From: Chitinophaga niastensis | GTDB lineage: Bacteria > Bacteroidota > Bacteroidia > Chitinophagales > Chitinophagaceae | Length of the DNA: 64,000 nt | Assembly: GCF_003014755.1 (NCBI RefSeq) | Contig: NZ_PYAW01000001.1 | Location: forward strand, 682,001-746,000 | Reading direction: 5' to 3' | Shown here: positions 17,564-26,395 of the stretch, piece after piece | How positions within the stretch are numbered: position 1 is the stretch's first letter | How the letters are laid out: every line of letters begins with the position of its first letter | Translations under genes and position numbers: made by a program | Notes under the pieces: generated by a model | Seen by the model: the letters and a program-made list of their open reading frames with translations, nothing else | What the model was told of the DNA's origin: nothing | The model's database searches: none

Positions 17564-18499
17564 CTACATTGTTCTTACCGCATTGTATTTATTCTCCGGC
17601 ATATCGCGATCCATTTTTTCCACTATCTGCAAAATAGCCTGCACCGCTCTGTAGTAAAAGGAATGATTAATGCGTGTATATTCATCCGTTAGGTGATGAT
17701 AATCCGGATGATCTTCTACCCCGAAATATAGGAAAGGAATTTTTTGTTGATAGAACTCGTACTGGTCGCTTTGTTTGGTCCAGTCTTCTGTACCGGTATC
17801 CGGTTTATCATGTCCTGCAATCAGCTTTACACTACTGCCGGCCGCAGCTTCATCAATATATTTTTTCAGGTCAGGATATTGATAGGTGCCACATACATAC
17901 AATTCATTTTTGTCGTTATGCGCAATCATATCCATGTTAATGTTTTGACGGATTTGCGTAACAGGCACCGGAGGCTGTAACAGAAACGCTTTTGCACCTT
18001 GTAATCCTTCTTCTTCTCCATCCAGCGCTGCAAAAATAAGTGTGTAACGGGGAGGATGTTTTTTGAAGTATTGTGCCATTGCCAGCAATCCGCCTACGCC
18101 GGAAGCGTTATCGTCGGCGCCGTTGTACACCGTGTCCTGGGAGGTGGCTGTTGCGGGCGTAGTCCCTAAGTGATCATAATGGGCAGAGATCACGATAACC
18201 TGACTTAATTTGCCCGGGATATAGCCGTACAGGTTAGTACCCATTACTTTTTTATCTCCTTCCTGAAAGTAAAAAGGATATTCGTAGGTGTCGTGGTAAG
18301 CAGACAAACCTATCTTTTTAAAACGGTCAATGATGTAAAACTGCGCCATGCGGCTACCGCGGGTACCTGCTTTACGGCCTTCAAACTTGTCGGCAGAAAG
18401 GGTACGGATATCCTTCATCAGCAGAGAAGAATCCACCGTTGTTTGTGCCAGCACAGGTAAAGCAAATAGCAGGCAAAAGCTGTAACAAAGCAATTTCAT
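17564..18499 (-). CDS. M28 family zinc aminopeptidase, secreted
   Basis: From ATG 18499 the protein starts MKLLCYSFCLLFALPVLAQ, a clear signal peptide; an ATG 12 bp upstream adds four residues and spoils it slightly. The M28 zinc ligands are visible: ISAHYDHLG (about 107-115), YNGADDNASGVGGLLAMA (about 128-146), ALDGEEEGLQGA (about 160) and a late HLTDEYTRINH. The family removes N-terminal amino acids. About 311 aa, close to standard. Shares the downstream terminator with the S41 gene. Confidence 0.88.
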   Translation of the reverse strand: MKLLCYSFCLLFALPVLAQTTVDSSLLMKDIRTLSADKFEGRKAGTRGSRMAQFYIIDRFKKIGLSAYHDTYEYPFYFQEGDKKVMGTNLYGYIPGKLSQVIVISAHYDHLGTTPATATSQDTVYNGADDNASGVGGLLAMAQYFKKHPPRYTLIFAALDGEEEGLQGAKAFLLQPPVPVTQIRQNINMDMIAHNDKNELYVCGTYQYPDLKKYIDEAAAGSSVKLIAGHDKPDTGTEDWTKQSDQYEFYQQKIPFLYFGVEDHPDYHHLTDEYTRINHSFYYRAVQAILQIVEKMDRDMPENKYNAVRTM

Positions 18500-18544
18500 A
18501 AAACAATGCATTTATGGTTAACTACTATTGCAATGTACAAGATA

Positions 18545-20677
18545 TTATTTGAAGATCTGGAAGATGATAAAACTGCAAACATATGCCAGTCCGGTCATGT
18601 AAAACAGCTGTATAACCGGGAATTTCCAGGATTTAGTTTCACGTTTTACAATCGCCATGGTGCTCATACACTGCATCGCAAAAGCATAAAACAGCATAAG
18701 TGATAATCCGGAGGCCAAAGTATACACTGGCGCACCGTCGGGCCATTTGGCAGAAGACAGTTTCTCCCGCAGGGTGGCGTTGTTATTTTGCGGGTCTTCG
18801 CCTACACTATAGAGTGTAGCCATAGTACCAACAAATACTTCGCGGGCAGCAAAAGAAGTGATCAACGCAATTCCTATTTTCCAGTCAAAGCCCAACGGAC
18901 GGATGGCCGGCTCAATTGTATGGCCAAGTACACCTGCATAGGAATTAGATAATTTAGCAGATTGAAATTGTTTATTGAGAACAGCTGCTTCCGGAGAATC
19001 GGCGGGCACCTGCGCCAACAGTTGCTCATATTTGGCGTGTACCGGTTGCATTTTGCTTACCGGGCCATAAGAAGCCAAAAACCAGAGGATCACAGATATT
19101 ACCACAATTACTTTACCGGCATCCCGTACAAATATTTTTGCCTTTTCCACCATCGTAGTACCCACGTTTGCCCAGCGCGGAGCGCGGTAAACAGGTAGCT
19201 CCATGATAAAATAACTCTTCTCTTTAATGCGTATAAACAACTTCATGATAGCAGCTATGAAGATAGCCATGAAGAATCCCAACAGATAAAGTCCCATCAT
19301 CACCAACCCTTGTAAACCAAGAATGCCCAATACCCGCTTGTCCGGAATTACCAGGGCAATCATCATGGTATAAATAGGTAATCTCGCAGAACAACTCATG
19401 AGCGGTGTTACCATGATGGTGATAAGTCTTTCTTTTTTATTTTCGATGGTGCGGGTAGCCATAATAGCCGGTACCGCGCAGGCAACACCACTAATCAGCG
19501 GCATCACGGATTTACCGTTCAGTCCCACCTGTCGCATCAGGCGATCAGTGAGAAAGCTGATGCGGGCCATGTAGCCGGTATCTTCCAGAATTGTGATCAA
19601 CCCAAACAGGATCATGATCTGCGGAATAAATACAGCAAAGCCGCTAATACCCGCCAATATTCCGTTTATAAAAAAATCAGTTACCTTATTATCGGGCAAT
19701 GTGCTGCTTAACCATCCGCTCAGCGCGCCAAAGGAGCCTTCAATCCAATCCATCGGATACTTTGCCAGCCAAAAGATGCTTTGAAACAGGAGGAACATGA
19801 CAGCCAATAAAATAGCATAGCCCCAGAAACGATGCAGCAGCAGGTCATCAATTTTTTCAGAACGCAGCTGTTTCTGCAACGGATCATTTTCTACTACCGA
19901 TGCTTTCATGATATGCTTTATGCGCGCATATCGCTGCATAATTTCTTCTGCCTGTGTCTTGGTTTTATTAAACTGATGGGTTTGTAAAATGTTTCTGATG
20001 GCCAGTTTCTGCCCTCCGTTCACAAATGGCAGCTCTTCCGCATTTACGGCTATATGCAGGGCACCATAATCGCTTTTGCAGGGAACTACTTTCTTTATGT
20101 CCTCAATAACTTCATTGGCTAATGCGCTATTGTTGATAAAATCTCTTGGCGGTGCGTTATAATGCGAACGCGCGGAGAGGTCAATGATCTTTTTTAATTC
20201 CCCAACACCCTTGTTCTTCCGTGGGTTAATAGCCACCACCGGTACACCTAATTCTCTTTCCAATCCATCCAGGTCTATTTCCACACCTTTCCTGCGGGCA
20301 ATGTCCATCATCGTTAGTGCTATGATGACGGGTATTTTAAGATCTATGATCTGGGAACAGAAGAGGAGATTGCGTTTCAGGTTGGAGGCATCCGCAACAA
20401 TTATCACCATACGGGGAATATCTGTATTGTTGGGATTGATCAGCACATCATAGGTTACGTACTCATCTGCACTTTTGGGATACAGGCTATAGGTACCCGG
20501 CAGATCAATAATATTGGCGGTAATGCCAGGTACTATTTGAGCCGTTCCCGTCTTTTTGTCTACTGTTACACCTGGAAAGTTGCCCACTTTTTGGTTTAAC
20601 CCAGTGAGTGCATTAAAAAGGGAACTCTTTCCACTATTCGGATTTCCTACCAGTGCGATGTTTATGGGAGCCTGCAT
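18545..20677 (-). CDS. feoB: Ferrous iron transporter FeoB
   Basis: 710 aa. N-terminal GTPase: G1 GNPNSGKSS (residues 10-18), G3 DLPGTYSLYP (about 57), followed by the switch helix region to about 170. The G4 position reads LTMMD where most FeoB have an N(M/K)xD motif, so Asn is replaced by Thr. The C-terminal membrane part (from about 285) shows the two gate modules (AVFIPQIMILFGLITILEDTGYMAR, and SVMPLISGVACAVPAIMATR), and a final helix. FeoB moves Fe(II) across the inner membrane. No feoA adjoins; a stand-alone feoA is about 27 kb away at 47995. Confidence 0.95.
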   Translation of the reverse strand: MQAPINIALVGNPNSGKSSLFNALTGLNQKVGNFPGVTVDKKTGTAQIVPGITANIIDLPGTYSLYPKSADEYVTYDVLINPNNTDIPRMVIIVADASNLKRNLLFCSQIIDLKIPVIIALTMMDIARRKGVEIDLDGLERELGVPVVAINPRKNKGVGELKKIIDLSARSHYNAPPRDFINNSALANEVIEDIKKVVPCKSDYGALHIAVNAEELPFVNGGQKLAIRNILQTHQFNKTKTQAEEIMQRYARIKHIMKASVVENDPLQKQLRSEKIDDLLLHRFWGYAILLAVMFLLFQSIFWLAKYPMDWIEGSFGALSGWLSSTLPDNKVTDFFINGILAGISGFAVFIPQIMILFGLITILEDTGYMARISFLTDRLMRQVGLNGKSVMPLISGVACAVPAIMATRTIENKKERLITIMVTPLMSCSARLPIYTMMIALVIPDKRVLGILGLQGLVMMGLYLLGFFMAIFIAAIMKLFIRIKEKSYFIMELPVYRAPRWANVGTTMVEKAKIFVRDAGKVIVVISVILWFLASYGPVSKMQPVHAKYEQLLAQVPADSPEAAVLNKQFQSAKLSNSYAGVLGHTIEPAIRPLGFDWKIGIALITSFAAREVFVGTMATLYSVGEDPQNNNATLREKLSSAKWPDGAPVYTLASGLSLMLFYAFAMQCMSTMAIVKRETKSWKFPVIQLFYMTGLAYVCSFIIFQIFK

Positions 20678-20781
20678 TCCTTATCTTATCCTATTATTTA
20701 ATATTATGTGCTGAATCGCAAAGTTAAACATTAATCAGGCTGCTAAATGATCGTATCCGGAAAAAAGAGCGCTTATAAACG

Positions 20782-20813
20782 AGAAAAGCCAGGGCATAAA
20801 CCCTGGCTTTTCT
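20782..20813 (-). terminator. Terminator of the PadR-PspC operon
   Basis: A perfect 13-bp stem (AGAAAAGCCAGGG with CCCTGGCTTTTCT) and 6-base loop lie about 22 bp after the PspC stop, with Us from the stem itself in the direction of transcription. Confidence 0.85.
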
Positions 20814-20834
20814 ATATATATCAACGTGTTGTAT

Positions 20835-22601
20835 TTAACTGTTAAACATTTTTAACATACTGTAGGCTAAAAAAGAAACATCATTATAAGCAGGTGCTTT
20901 TGTTTTTACAGCAGCAGACACCTTTACCGCACCTTCAGCTGATTTATTACTGTCGTTGCCTTTATAACGATAGTTTTCTTCGGTTGAATCTTTGGTTTGC
21001 GGATCTGCAGCTGGTTTACGCGGACTGAGATCGTTTGTTCCATCAGGCGTCATTTTCAGGTTAAGCGGACCAGGTTCATTGCTGTCGTAATCACTATCCC
21101 AATCATCATCTCTGTTATTTCTGCTAAAAGAATAGTTACGATATACTTCTCTATCTATTTCTATATTCTTTCCTACCGGTACTTTTATGGTAATAGTAAC
21201 ACGTTGTCCGCGATATTTTGAATGCGTAGGCAGGGAGAATCCTTCCGGCAGATACAATATTGAATCCTGTTGATTCAGGTGAAATTCTATGTTGTGTGCC
21301 AGTTCTTTTGCCTGCTGCAGTGTACGGCCACGGGAATAACGTGATACTTCCACAGCAAAGCTATCATTGAGACTCTTCTCTACCCGTACCCGGATATAAT
21401 TAATGATTACGGTATCATCTGCCACCAACAGGTGACTATCACCAAAGCTAATCCCATCATCTTCACTCAGCATTCCGGGGGTTCTCTTTAAAATAAGCTT
21501 GCCATGTGATGGCTGTTGAATAGCAAATAACTGGGTTTCTGTAGCTGGTCTTCTGAAATCTTTTACGATAGAAGACGCCACTATGGCAGCTAAAACAAAG
21601 CCCAATAACCACAGGAATGTAAGTGTATAACCTGCATAACGGTTCGATTCTTTTACTCCCGTAAGTTTACGGATGATGAATATCAGCAAAGCCACTAAAG
21701 GAATACCGATCAGCAAACCGATGGCCGGCCATATCAGAAAGCTCTGCACAGGAGAGGTAAGTAAAAGGTCTTTTGCGGGATACAGGGCCGCGGAAGATAC
21801 TGCGATAGCTATTCCTATCACAATAAGAACGATCAACATTACCACAGCAAAGAAGTAAAAGAAACCTTTGGTAACAAATACCAATACTTTTCCCAAACCA
21901 CTTGCGAGATTTACAAAAAAGCGCTCCAGATCATTACCTACTTGCCTTCCACGGCCCTGAGAAAAATTTTTGAAATCATTTCCTACATTTTTCATCTGGC
22001 CTTTTACATGATTCAGTTCATCCTGAATGGTTGCTTTGATGTTGCCCAGGTCTACCCTTTCTCCTCTCATTTCCAGCTTTTCCGCTGCAGTATCGGCAGA
22101 CGGAGTGGCTATCCACAGGATAAAGTATACGAGAATACCAGAACCAAAGCCGCCAATGGCGAGTAAGGCAAATATGATACGGAAGATAACAGGATCGATA
22201 TTAAAGTACGCTCCCAAACCACTACATACACCACTTAATACCTTGTTTTCCGGATCGCGGTACAGGCGTTTGCGGGGACGGGGCATATCGGCGGCATCAG
22301 CGGCCTCTTTCTGCTGTTGTTCTGTGCTTTCTTTGGGAGCGTCATCAAATTGCTCAGGCGTACCCATGGAGGCTTTCAGTGCTACAACATCATCATCAGT
22401 AATACAATGTGCTCCTTTTTTCAGTTTATCCTGGAACACTTCAGCAATACGGCTTTCAATATCAGACACAATTTCATCTCCACCATCCTCTTTTGAAAAA
22501 TATTTTTTCAGACTGTCCAGATACTGTCTAAGTATCTCGTAGGCACTATCCTCGATGGGGATAAGTCGACTCGACAGGTTTATGTTGATTATCTTTTTCA
22601 T
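20835..22601 (-). CDS. PspC domain membrane protein
   Basis: 588 aa. Residues 1-100 form a helical, HAAS-like adapter (AYEILRQYLDSLKKYF...EIVSDIESRIAEVFQDKL). The PspC domain is at about 110-170: KRLYRDPENKVLSGVCSGLGAYFNIDPVIFRIIF. More hydrophobic segments follow (about 235-262, 285-312, 325-345), then a periplasmic beta-rich region with an acidic, disordered insertion DDDWDSDYDSNEPG. PspC proteins sense envelope stress; the adapter/PadR pair is a common Bacteroidota arrangement. PadR gene begins 37 bp upstream. Confidence 0.87.
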   Translation of the reverse strand: MKKIININLSSRLIPIEDSAYEILRQYLDSLKKYFSKEDGGDEIVSDIESRIAEVFQDKLKKGAHCITDDDVVALKASMGTPEQFDDAPKESTEQQQKEAADAADMPRPRKRLYRDPENKVLSGVCSGLGAYFNIDPVIFRIIFALLAIGGFGSGILVYFILWIATPSADTAAEKLEMRGERVDLGNIKATIQDELNHVKGQMKNVGNDFKNFSQGRGRQVGNDLERFFVNLASGLGKVLVFVTKGFFYFFAVVMLIVLIVIGIAIAVSSAALYPAKDLLLTSPVQSFLIWPAIGLLIGIPLVALLIFIIRKLTGVKESNRYAGYTLTFLWLLGFVLAAIVASSIVKDFRRPATETQLFAIQQPSHGKLILKRTPGMLSEDDGISFGDSHLLVADDTVIINYIRVRVEKSLNDSFAVEVSRYSRGRTLQQAKELAHNIEFHLNQQDSILYLPEGFSLPTHSKYRGQRVTITIKVPVGKNIEIDREVYRNYSFSRNNRDDDWDSDYDSNEPGPLNLKMTPDGTNDLSPRKPAADPQTKDSTEENYRYKGNDSNKSAEGAVKVSAAVKTKAPAYNDVSFLAYSMLKMFNS

Positions 22602-22637
22602 TTTAATGCTTCATTTAGGTTTTAGGTAAGTCTGTAC

Positions 22638-22976
22638 TTAAAGGAGTGTACTGTTTTGTGTTAATTGATGAACCGCGTTGGCCAGTTCGTTCCAGGTGCT
22701 TTCCAGCTCGCAATAAAAGGCTTCTCCTTTGTCGGTCATGGAAAAATATTTCCGTGGGGGGCCTGAGCTGCTTTCTACCCAACGATAGGTAAGTAATTCC
22801 GCATTTTTCAATCTTGTTAATAAAGGATAAAGTGTGCCCTCCAGGATATCTAATTTCGCTTCTTTCATCTTTTCAATGATATCCGAAGGGTAAGCTTCTC
22901 CTTGCTTAATGATGGACAATATGCAAAACTCCAGCACGCCCTTCCTCATCTGCGATTGTGTGTTATCAATATTCAT
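22638..22976 (-). CDS. PadR family transcriptional regulator
   Basis: 112 aa. The winged helix reads LEFCILSIIKQGEAYPSDIIEKMKEAKLDILEGTLYPLLTRLKNAELL (residues 15-62), with WVESSSGPPRKYFSMTDKG as wing. Short C-terminal helix, typical of subfamily 2. PadR proteins are usually self-repressing. It begins the two-gene operon with the PspC gene, whose expression it probably controls. A full -33/-7 promoter lies about 85 bp upstream. Confidence 0.9.
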   Translation of the reverse strand: MNIDNTQSQMRKGVLEFCILSIIKQGEAYPSDIIEKMKEAKLDILEGTLYPLLTRLKNAELLTYRWVESSSGPPRKYFSMTDKGEAFYCELESTWNELANAVHQLTQNSTLL

Positions 22977-23057
22977 GGCAAGTGAGCTTTAAATTTTTAT
23001 TTTCTTAATGGTGGTTTCTGATCAGTTATCGATAGCTATTATTTCAATTGTACGATA

Positions 23058-23087
23058 CAAAAGTAGGGAATATTTACTACTATGCAA
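23058..23087 (-). promoter_or_regulatory. Bacteroidota promoter of the PadR-PspC operon
   Basis: On the minus strand TTG at 23087-23085 is followed after 19 bases by TACTTTTG at 23065-23058, an exact match to TTG-N19-TAnnTTTG. The spacer contains a GTAGTAAATATT-rich stretch where PadR might bind. The rest of the 376-bp gap (22977-23352) is AT-rich with no convincing gene. Confidence 0.75.
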
Positions 23088-23327
23088 TACCGAATACCAT
23101 AGAAAGCAAAATAACTTGTTTAGAAGGCTACCAGAAAAATACAGTCAAAAATAGCGTACGTAAGCATCTACATAAATAAATATTACAAAAAGGGAATGTA
23201 ACACAAAGTGATAAACGGTTATAATCAGGGATAAACGACAAATTGTTTGTTTTATACCCTTTTTACTGTTAAAATGCTTTAACATTTTTTTAATCGGCAG
23301 AGATAACCATATATGCTTTCCCTCAAT

Positions 23328-23335
23328 TACATTTG
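23328..23335 (+). promoter_or_regulatory. -7 box before the 98-aa gene
   Basis: TACATTTG, an exact TAnnTTTG match, ends 17 bases before the ATG at 23353. No TTG is seen at the usual upstream distance, so the site is tentative. Confidence 0.4.
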
Positions 23336-23352
23336 TATAAGCGTAAATACAC

Positions 23353-23649
23353 ATGAAGAAAATTATAGGCATATTCCTGTTGGCACTGATGGTGTCTCAA
23401 CTGCTTCCAATAAAGGAAGTAGGGAAGCTGCTGTTTAATAATCAGATTGTGGAAGAGCATCCGGTTGATTGTGGTGCTGATCATGTAAAGATTGCTAAAG
23501 AGCTGAAATTCTGCAAACAATTTGATGATGAAATCCAGTTTAATCCGCTTTTCATCATTGGTATCCTTCGGTACCATTTAATGGAAGAAATTCCCAGCAA
23601 CCCTGCTCAGGAAATACACGCTCCCCCTCCCAACCTGCACATAGCATAA
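23353..23649 (+). CDS. Small exported protein of unknown function
   Basis: 98 aa. MKKIIGIFLLALMVSQLLPI looks like a signal peptide or anchor. The rest is hydrophilic with two cysteines (VDCGADHV and KFCKQF), then a hydrophobic FNPLFIIGILRYH and a Pro-rich end (HAPPPNLHIA). No family recognised. It lies about 200 bp upstream of the SulP-carbonic anhydrase pair on the same strand; a link to carbonate supply is only guilt by position. Confidence 0.6.
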   Translation: MKKIIGIFLLALMVSQLLPIKEVGKLLFNNQIVEEHPVDCGADHVKIAKELKFCKQFDDEIQFNPLFIIGILRYHLMEEIPSNPAQEIHAPPPNLHIA

Positions 23650-23855
23650 TTGCAACCCGCTGTATTTAATACAGCCACTATCTCATTTTCATTTACTTAT
23701 TACTATTTCGATTACTGCCCGGACTTCGTGTATCCATTCCTGTGATACGTGTATTTAGTCCACAACGGTAGTATTATTCTATCAATGTAGCTTCCACGGT
23801 TGCAGCATATAGCTGCTATCCGGAAGTGTGATCCTGAAACGGAAAAGCTTATTTT

Positions 23856-25505
23856 ATGAACAAGCAAACATCTATTTTCTCCAATATAAAAGGCGACTTC
23901 TCTGCAGGTCTCGTTGTATTCCTCATAGCCGTTCCCTTGTGCCTGGGCATTGCCCTGGCCTCCGGCGCGCCCCTCTTTGCCGGTATGATCTCCGGTATCA
24001 TCGGGGGCTTGGTAATTGGTTTCCTGAGCGGCTCACAATTAAGCGTGAGTGGCCCTGCAGCAGGTCTTACTGCTGTTGTATTAACAGCTATTACAAAATT
24101 CGGCGCTTTCGATATCTTCTTATTGAGCGTGGTAATTGGTGGTGGTCTGCAATTGATATTAGGTTTGATCAAAGCCGGTACAGTGTCAAACTATTTCCCT
24201 TCCAATGTAATTACAGGAATGCTTACTGCTATTGGTATTATTATCATCCTGAAACAATTGCCACATGCATTTGGCTATGACGCCAATACAGAAGGTGATT
24301 TCACTTTTATCCAGGTAGATGGCAATAATACATTCAGCTCTTTATTATCTGCTGTTAATCATATCAGTATTGGCGCCACCCTTATTACGATCATATCCAT
24401 TTTTATTATTCTGTACTGGAGCAGGATCCCGAAGGTAAATATAGTGCCGGCGCCACTCGTAGCTGTTGTAGTGGGTATTTTATTGAATACTGCATTCTCC
24501 GGCAGCGAGCTGCTGGCACTGGGATCCAATCACCTGGTAAGTTTGCCGGTACCCAATAGTTTCAACGATTTTATCGGACAGTTTACTTTACCACGCTTCA
24601 GTGTCATTAGTGACAAAGAAGTATGGATAACCGGTATCACCATTGCCATCGTGGCTTCTGTGGAAACGCTGCTCAATGTGGAAGCAACAGATAAACTGGA
24701 CCCACTGAAACGTTACACCTCTCCTAACCGCGAGCTGAAAGCGCAAGGCATCGGCAATATAGTAAGCGGATTAATTGGCGGATTACCAATTACTTCTGTA
24801 ATTGTTCGCTCCAGCGCCAACATCAACGCCGGCGGCAAAACGAAGTTAGCATCGATGGTACATGGTGCGCTCTTATTAGTGTGCGCAGCGCTGATTCCTG
24901 TTTTATTAAACAAAATTCCGCTGGCTACCCTCGCAGCAGTACTGTTGGTAACCGGTTATAAACTGTGCAAAATTTCCATCTTCAAAGAGATGTTCAAAAA
25001 TGGTAAATACCAATGGGTGCCTTTTGTACTAACGGTGATCGCTATCGTATTTACGGATCTGCTGATAGGTATCGCACTCGGTATGGCCGTTAGTGTACTG
25101 GCTATTTTACGCGGAAATATGAAGAGTTCCTACTTCTTCCGTAAAGAAAAATATCATACCGGCGACAGCATCCGTCTGGAGCTGGCACAGGAAGTTTCCT
25201 TCCTGAATAAAGCCAGTATCCTGCTCACGCTGGATCATATGCCGCAAAATATCACCCTCGTGATAGATGCGCACAAAACGGCTTACATAGACTTTGATGT
25301 ACTGCAAACTATCCGCGAATTTAAAGAGATCAAAGCACCGCAAAATAATATCAAGGTAATACTGACTGGCTTTAAGGAGGTGTATAAAATTCAAAATACA
25401 CCGGACCTGACGCCAGAGGAACAAAGCAAATTAACTACCGCACAAGTACATACGATTTCAACTGGTAATCATAAAGAGTTGCTGAAGCAATTGCAGTTAA
25501 ATTAA
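23856..25505 (+). CDS. SulP family anion transporter (probable bicarbonate uptake)
   Basis: 549 aa. The SulP N-terminal block GLVVFLIAVPLCLGIALASGAPLFAGMISGIIGG starts near residue 19; about 11-12 hydrophobic segments follow up to residue 420. A short STAS-like domain (about 450-540) contains TLVIDAHKTAYIDFDVLQTI. SulP proteins carry sulfate, bicarbonate or other anions. A carbonic anhydrase gene lies 85 bp downstream, which favours bicarbonate (BicA/DAB-like pairing); substrate is inference. Confidence 0.9.
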   Translation: MNKQTSIFSNIKGDFSAGLVVFLIAVPLCLGIALASGAPLFAGMISGIIGGLVIGFLSGSQLSVSGPAAGLTAVVLTAITKFGAFDIFLLSVVIGGGLQLILGLIKAGTVSNYFPSNVITGMLTAIGIIIILKQLPHAFGYDANTEGDFTFIQVDGNNTFSSLLSAVNHISIGATLITIISIFIILYWSRIPKVNIVPAPLVAVVVGILLNTAFSGSELLALGSNHLVSLPVPNSFNDFIGQFTLPRFSVISDKEVWITGITIAIVASVETLLNVEATDKLDPLKRYTSPNRELKAQGIGNIVSGLIGGLPITSVIVRSSANINAGGKTKLASMVHGALLLVCAALIPVLLNKIPLATLAAVLLVTGYKLCKISIFKEMFKNGKYQWVPFVLTVIAIVFTDLLIGIALGMAVSVLAILRGNMKSSYFFRKEKYHTGDSIRLELAQEVSFLNKASILLTLDHMPQNITLVIDAHKTAYIDFDVLQTIREFKEIKAPQNNIKVILTGFKEVYKIQNTPDLTPEEQSKLTTAQVHTISTGNHKELLKQLQLN

Positions 25506-25590
25506 GGGAAGTACATTATTACAAACATTGCTACGGAAAGCAAAATGGAAACCATGCTTTTAAAGCGTTCATTTTTCAACTTATTTAAAA

Positions 25591-26274
25591 ATGGCAAAGA
25601 TGAAAACATTAAATAAAATATCTCAATCCAATATATCTCCCAAACAAGCTTTGGAACTACTGAAATCCGGGAACAACCGCTTTTTAGACAACCTGCGTTT
25701 CAACCGCAACCTGTTGCAAATGGTGAATGACACTTCAGATGGTCAATGGCCTATGGCGGCTATTGTAAGCTGCATGGACTCCCGCACCTCGGCTGAGCTG
25801 ATATTTGATCAGGGGCTGGGTGACATTTTCAGTATTCGTTTAGCCGGTGCCGTTATATCTGATAACGTACTGGGAAGCCTGGAATATGCCTGCAAAATTG
25901 CAGGTTCTAAATTCATTGTGGTGCTAGGTCATACAAAATGCGGCGCTATCAAAGGCGCCTGCGATGCAGTGGAAATGGGCAATCTCACCGGCCTGCTAAA
26001 TAAGATTGCACCAGCTGTTTTTGCAGAAAAAACATTCACGCATGACCGTACTTCACATAACCACGCTTTTGTGGATGCCGTTAATAACATTCATGTAGAA
26101 CGCTCTGTACAGGCTATTATGGAACAAAGTAATATCCTTCGTGAAATGATCCTTAAAGGAGAAGTGGGCATCATAGGAGCTATCTACGACGTGGAAACGG
26201 GTGTGGTGAGCTTTATGAAACATACGCTCATCCTGGAAGACAGTACAGCAACTGAAACGGCTATTGCCGTTTGA
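25591..26274 (+). CDS. Beta-class carbonic anhydrase
   Basis: 227 aa. Zinc-ligand motifs are CMDSRTS (about residue 61; Cys with Asp/Arg dyad) and HTKCGA (about 117; His and Cys). The stretch AGAVISDNVLGSLEYA is also diagnostic. The enzyme converts CO2 and bicarbonate in the cytoplasm. Downstream of the SulP gene and likely co-expressed, giving a small carbon-supply module. Confidence 0.94.
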   Translation: MAKMKTLNKISQSNISPKQALELLKSGNNRFLDNLRFNRNLLQMVNDTSDGQWPMAAIVSCMDSRTSAELIFDQGLGDIFSIRLAGAVISDNVLGSLEYACKIAGSKFIVVLGHTKCGAIKGACDAVEMGNLTGLLNKIAPAVFAEKTFTHDRTSHNHAFVDAVNNIHVERSVQAIMEQSNILREMILKGEVGIIGAIYDVETGVVSFMKHTLILEDSTATETAIAV

Positions 26275-26318
26275 TAAAAAGCCTTTTATAGAGGAGAGTA
26301 TGTTTGCTTAGGAATGGC

Positions 26319-26390
26319 AGGGAGGCATTAATAACTATTTTGATCAATCTTTTTAGGGGTGATTGGTTAAACGGTTATTAACTGCCTCTC
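26319..26390. repeat. Inverted repeat between two convergent genes
   Basis: GGGAGGCATTAATAAC (from 26320) pairs with GTTATTAACTGCCTCTC (26374-26390) with one bulge and one mismatch around a loop of about 38 bases. It lies between the carbonic anhydrase and aminotransferase 3' ends, so it may end transcription both ways, although the stem is not followed by a strong T-run. Confidence 0.55.
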
Positions 26391-26395
26391 TCTCT

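Noticed and set aside
23145..23372. 75-codon minus-strand frame before the 98-aa gene
   Set aside because: Overlaps the start of the better-supported gene and a -7 box; no protein-like pattern.
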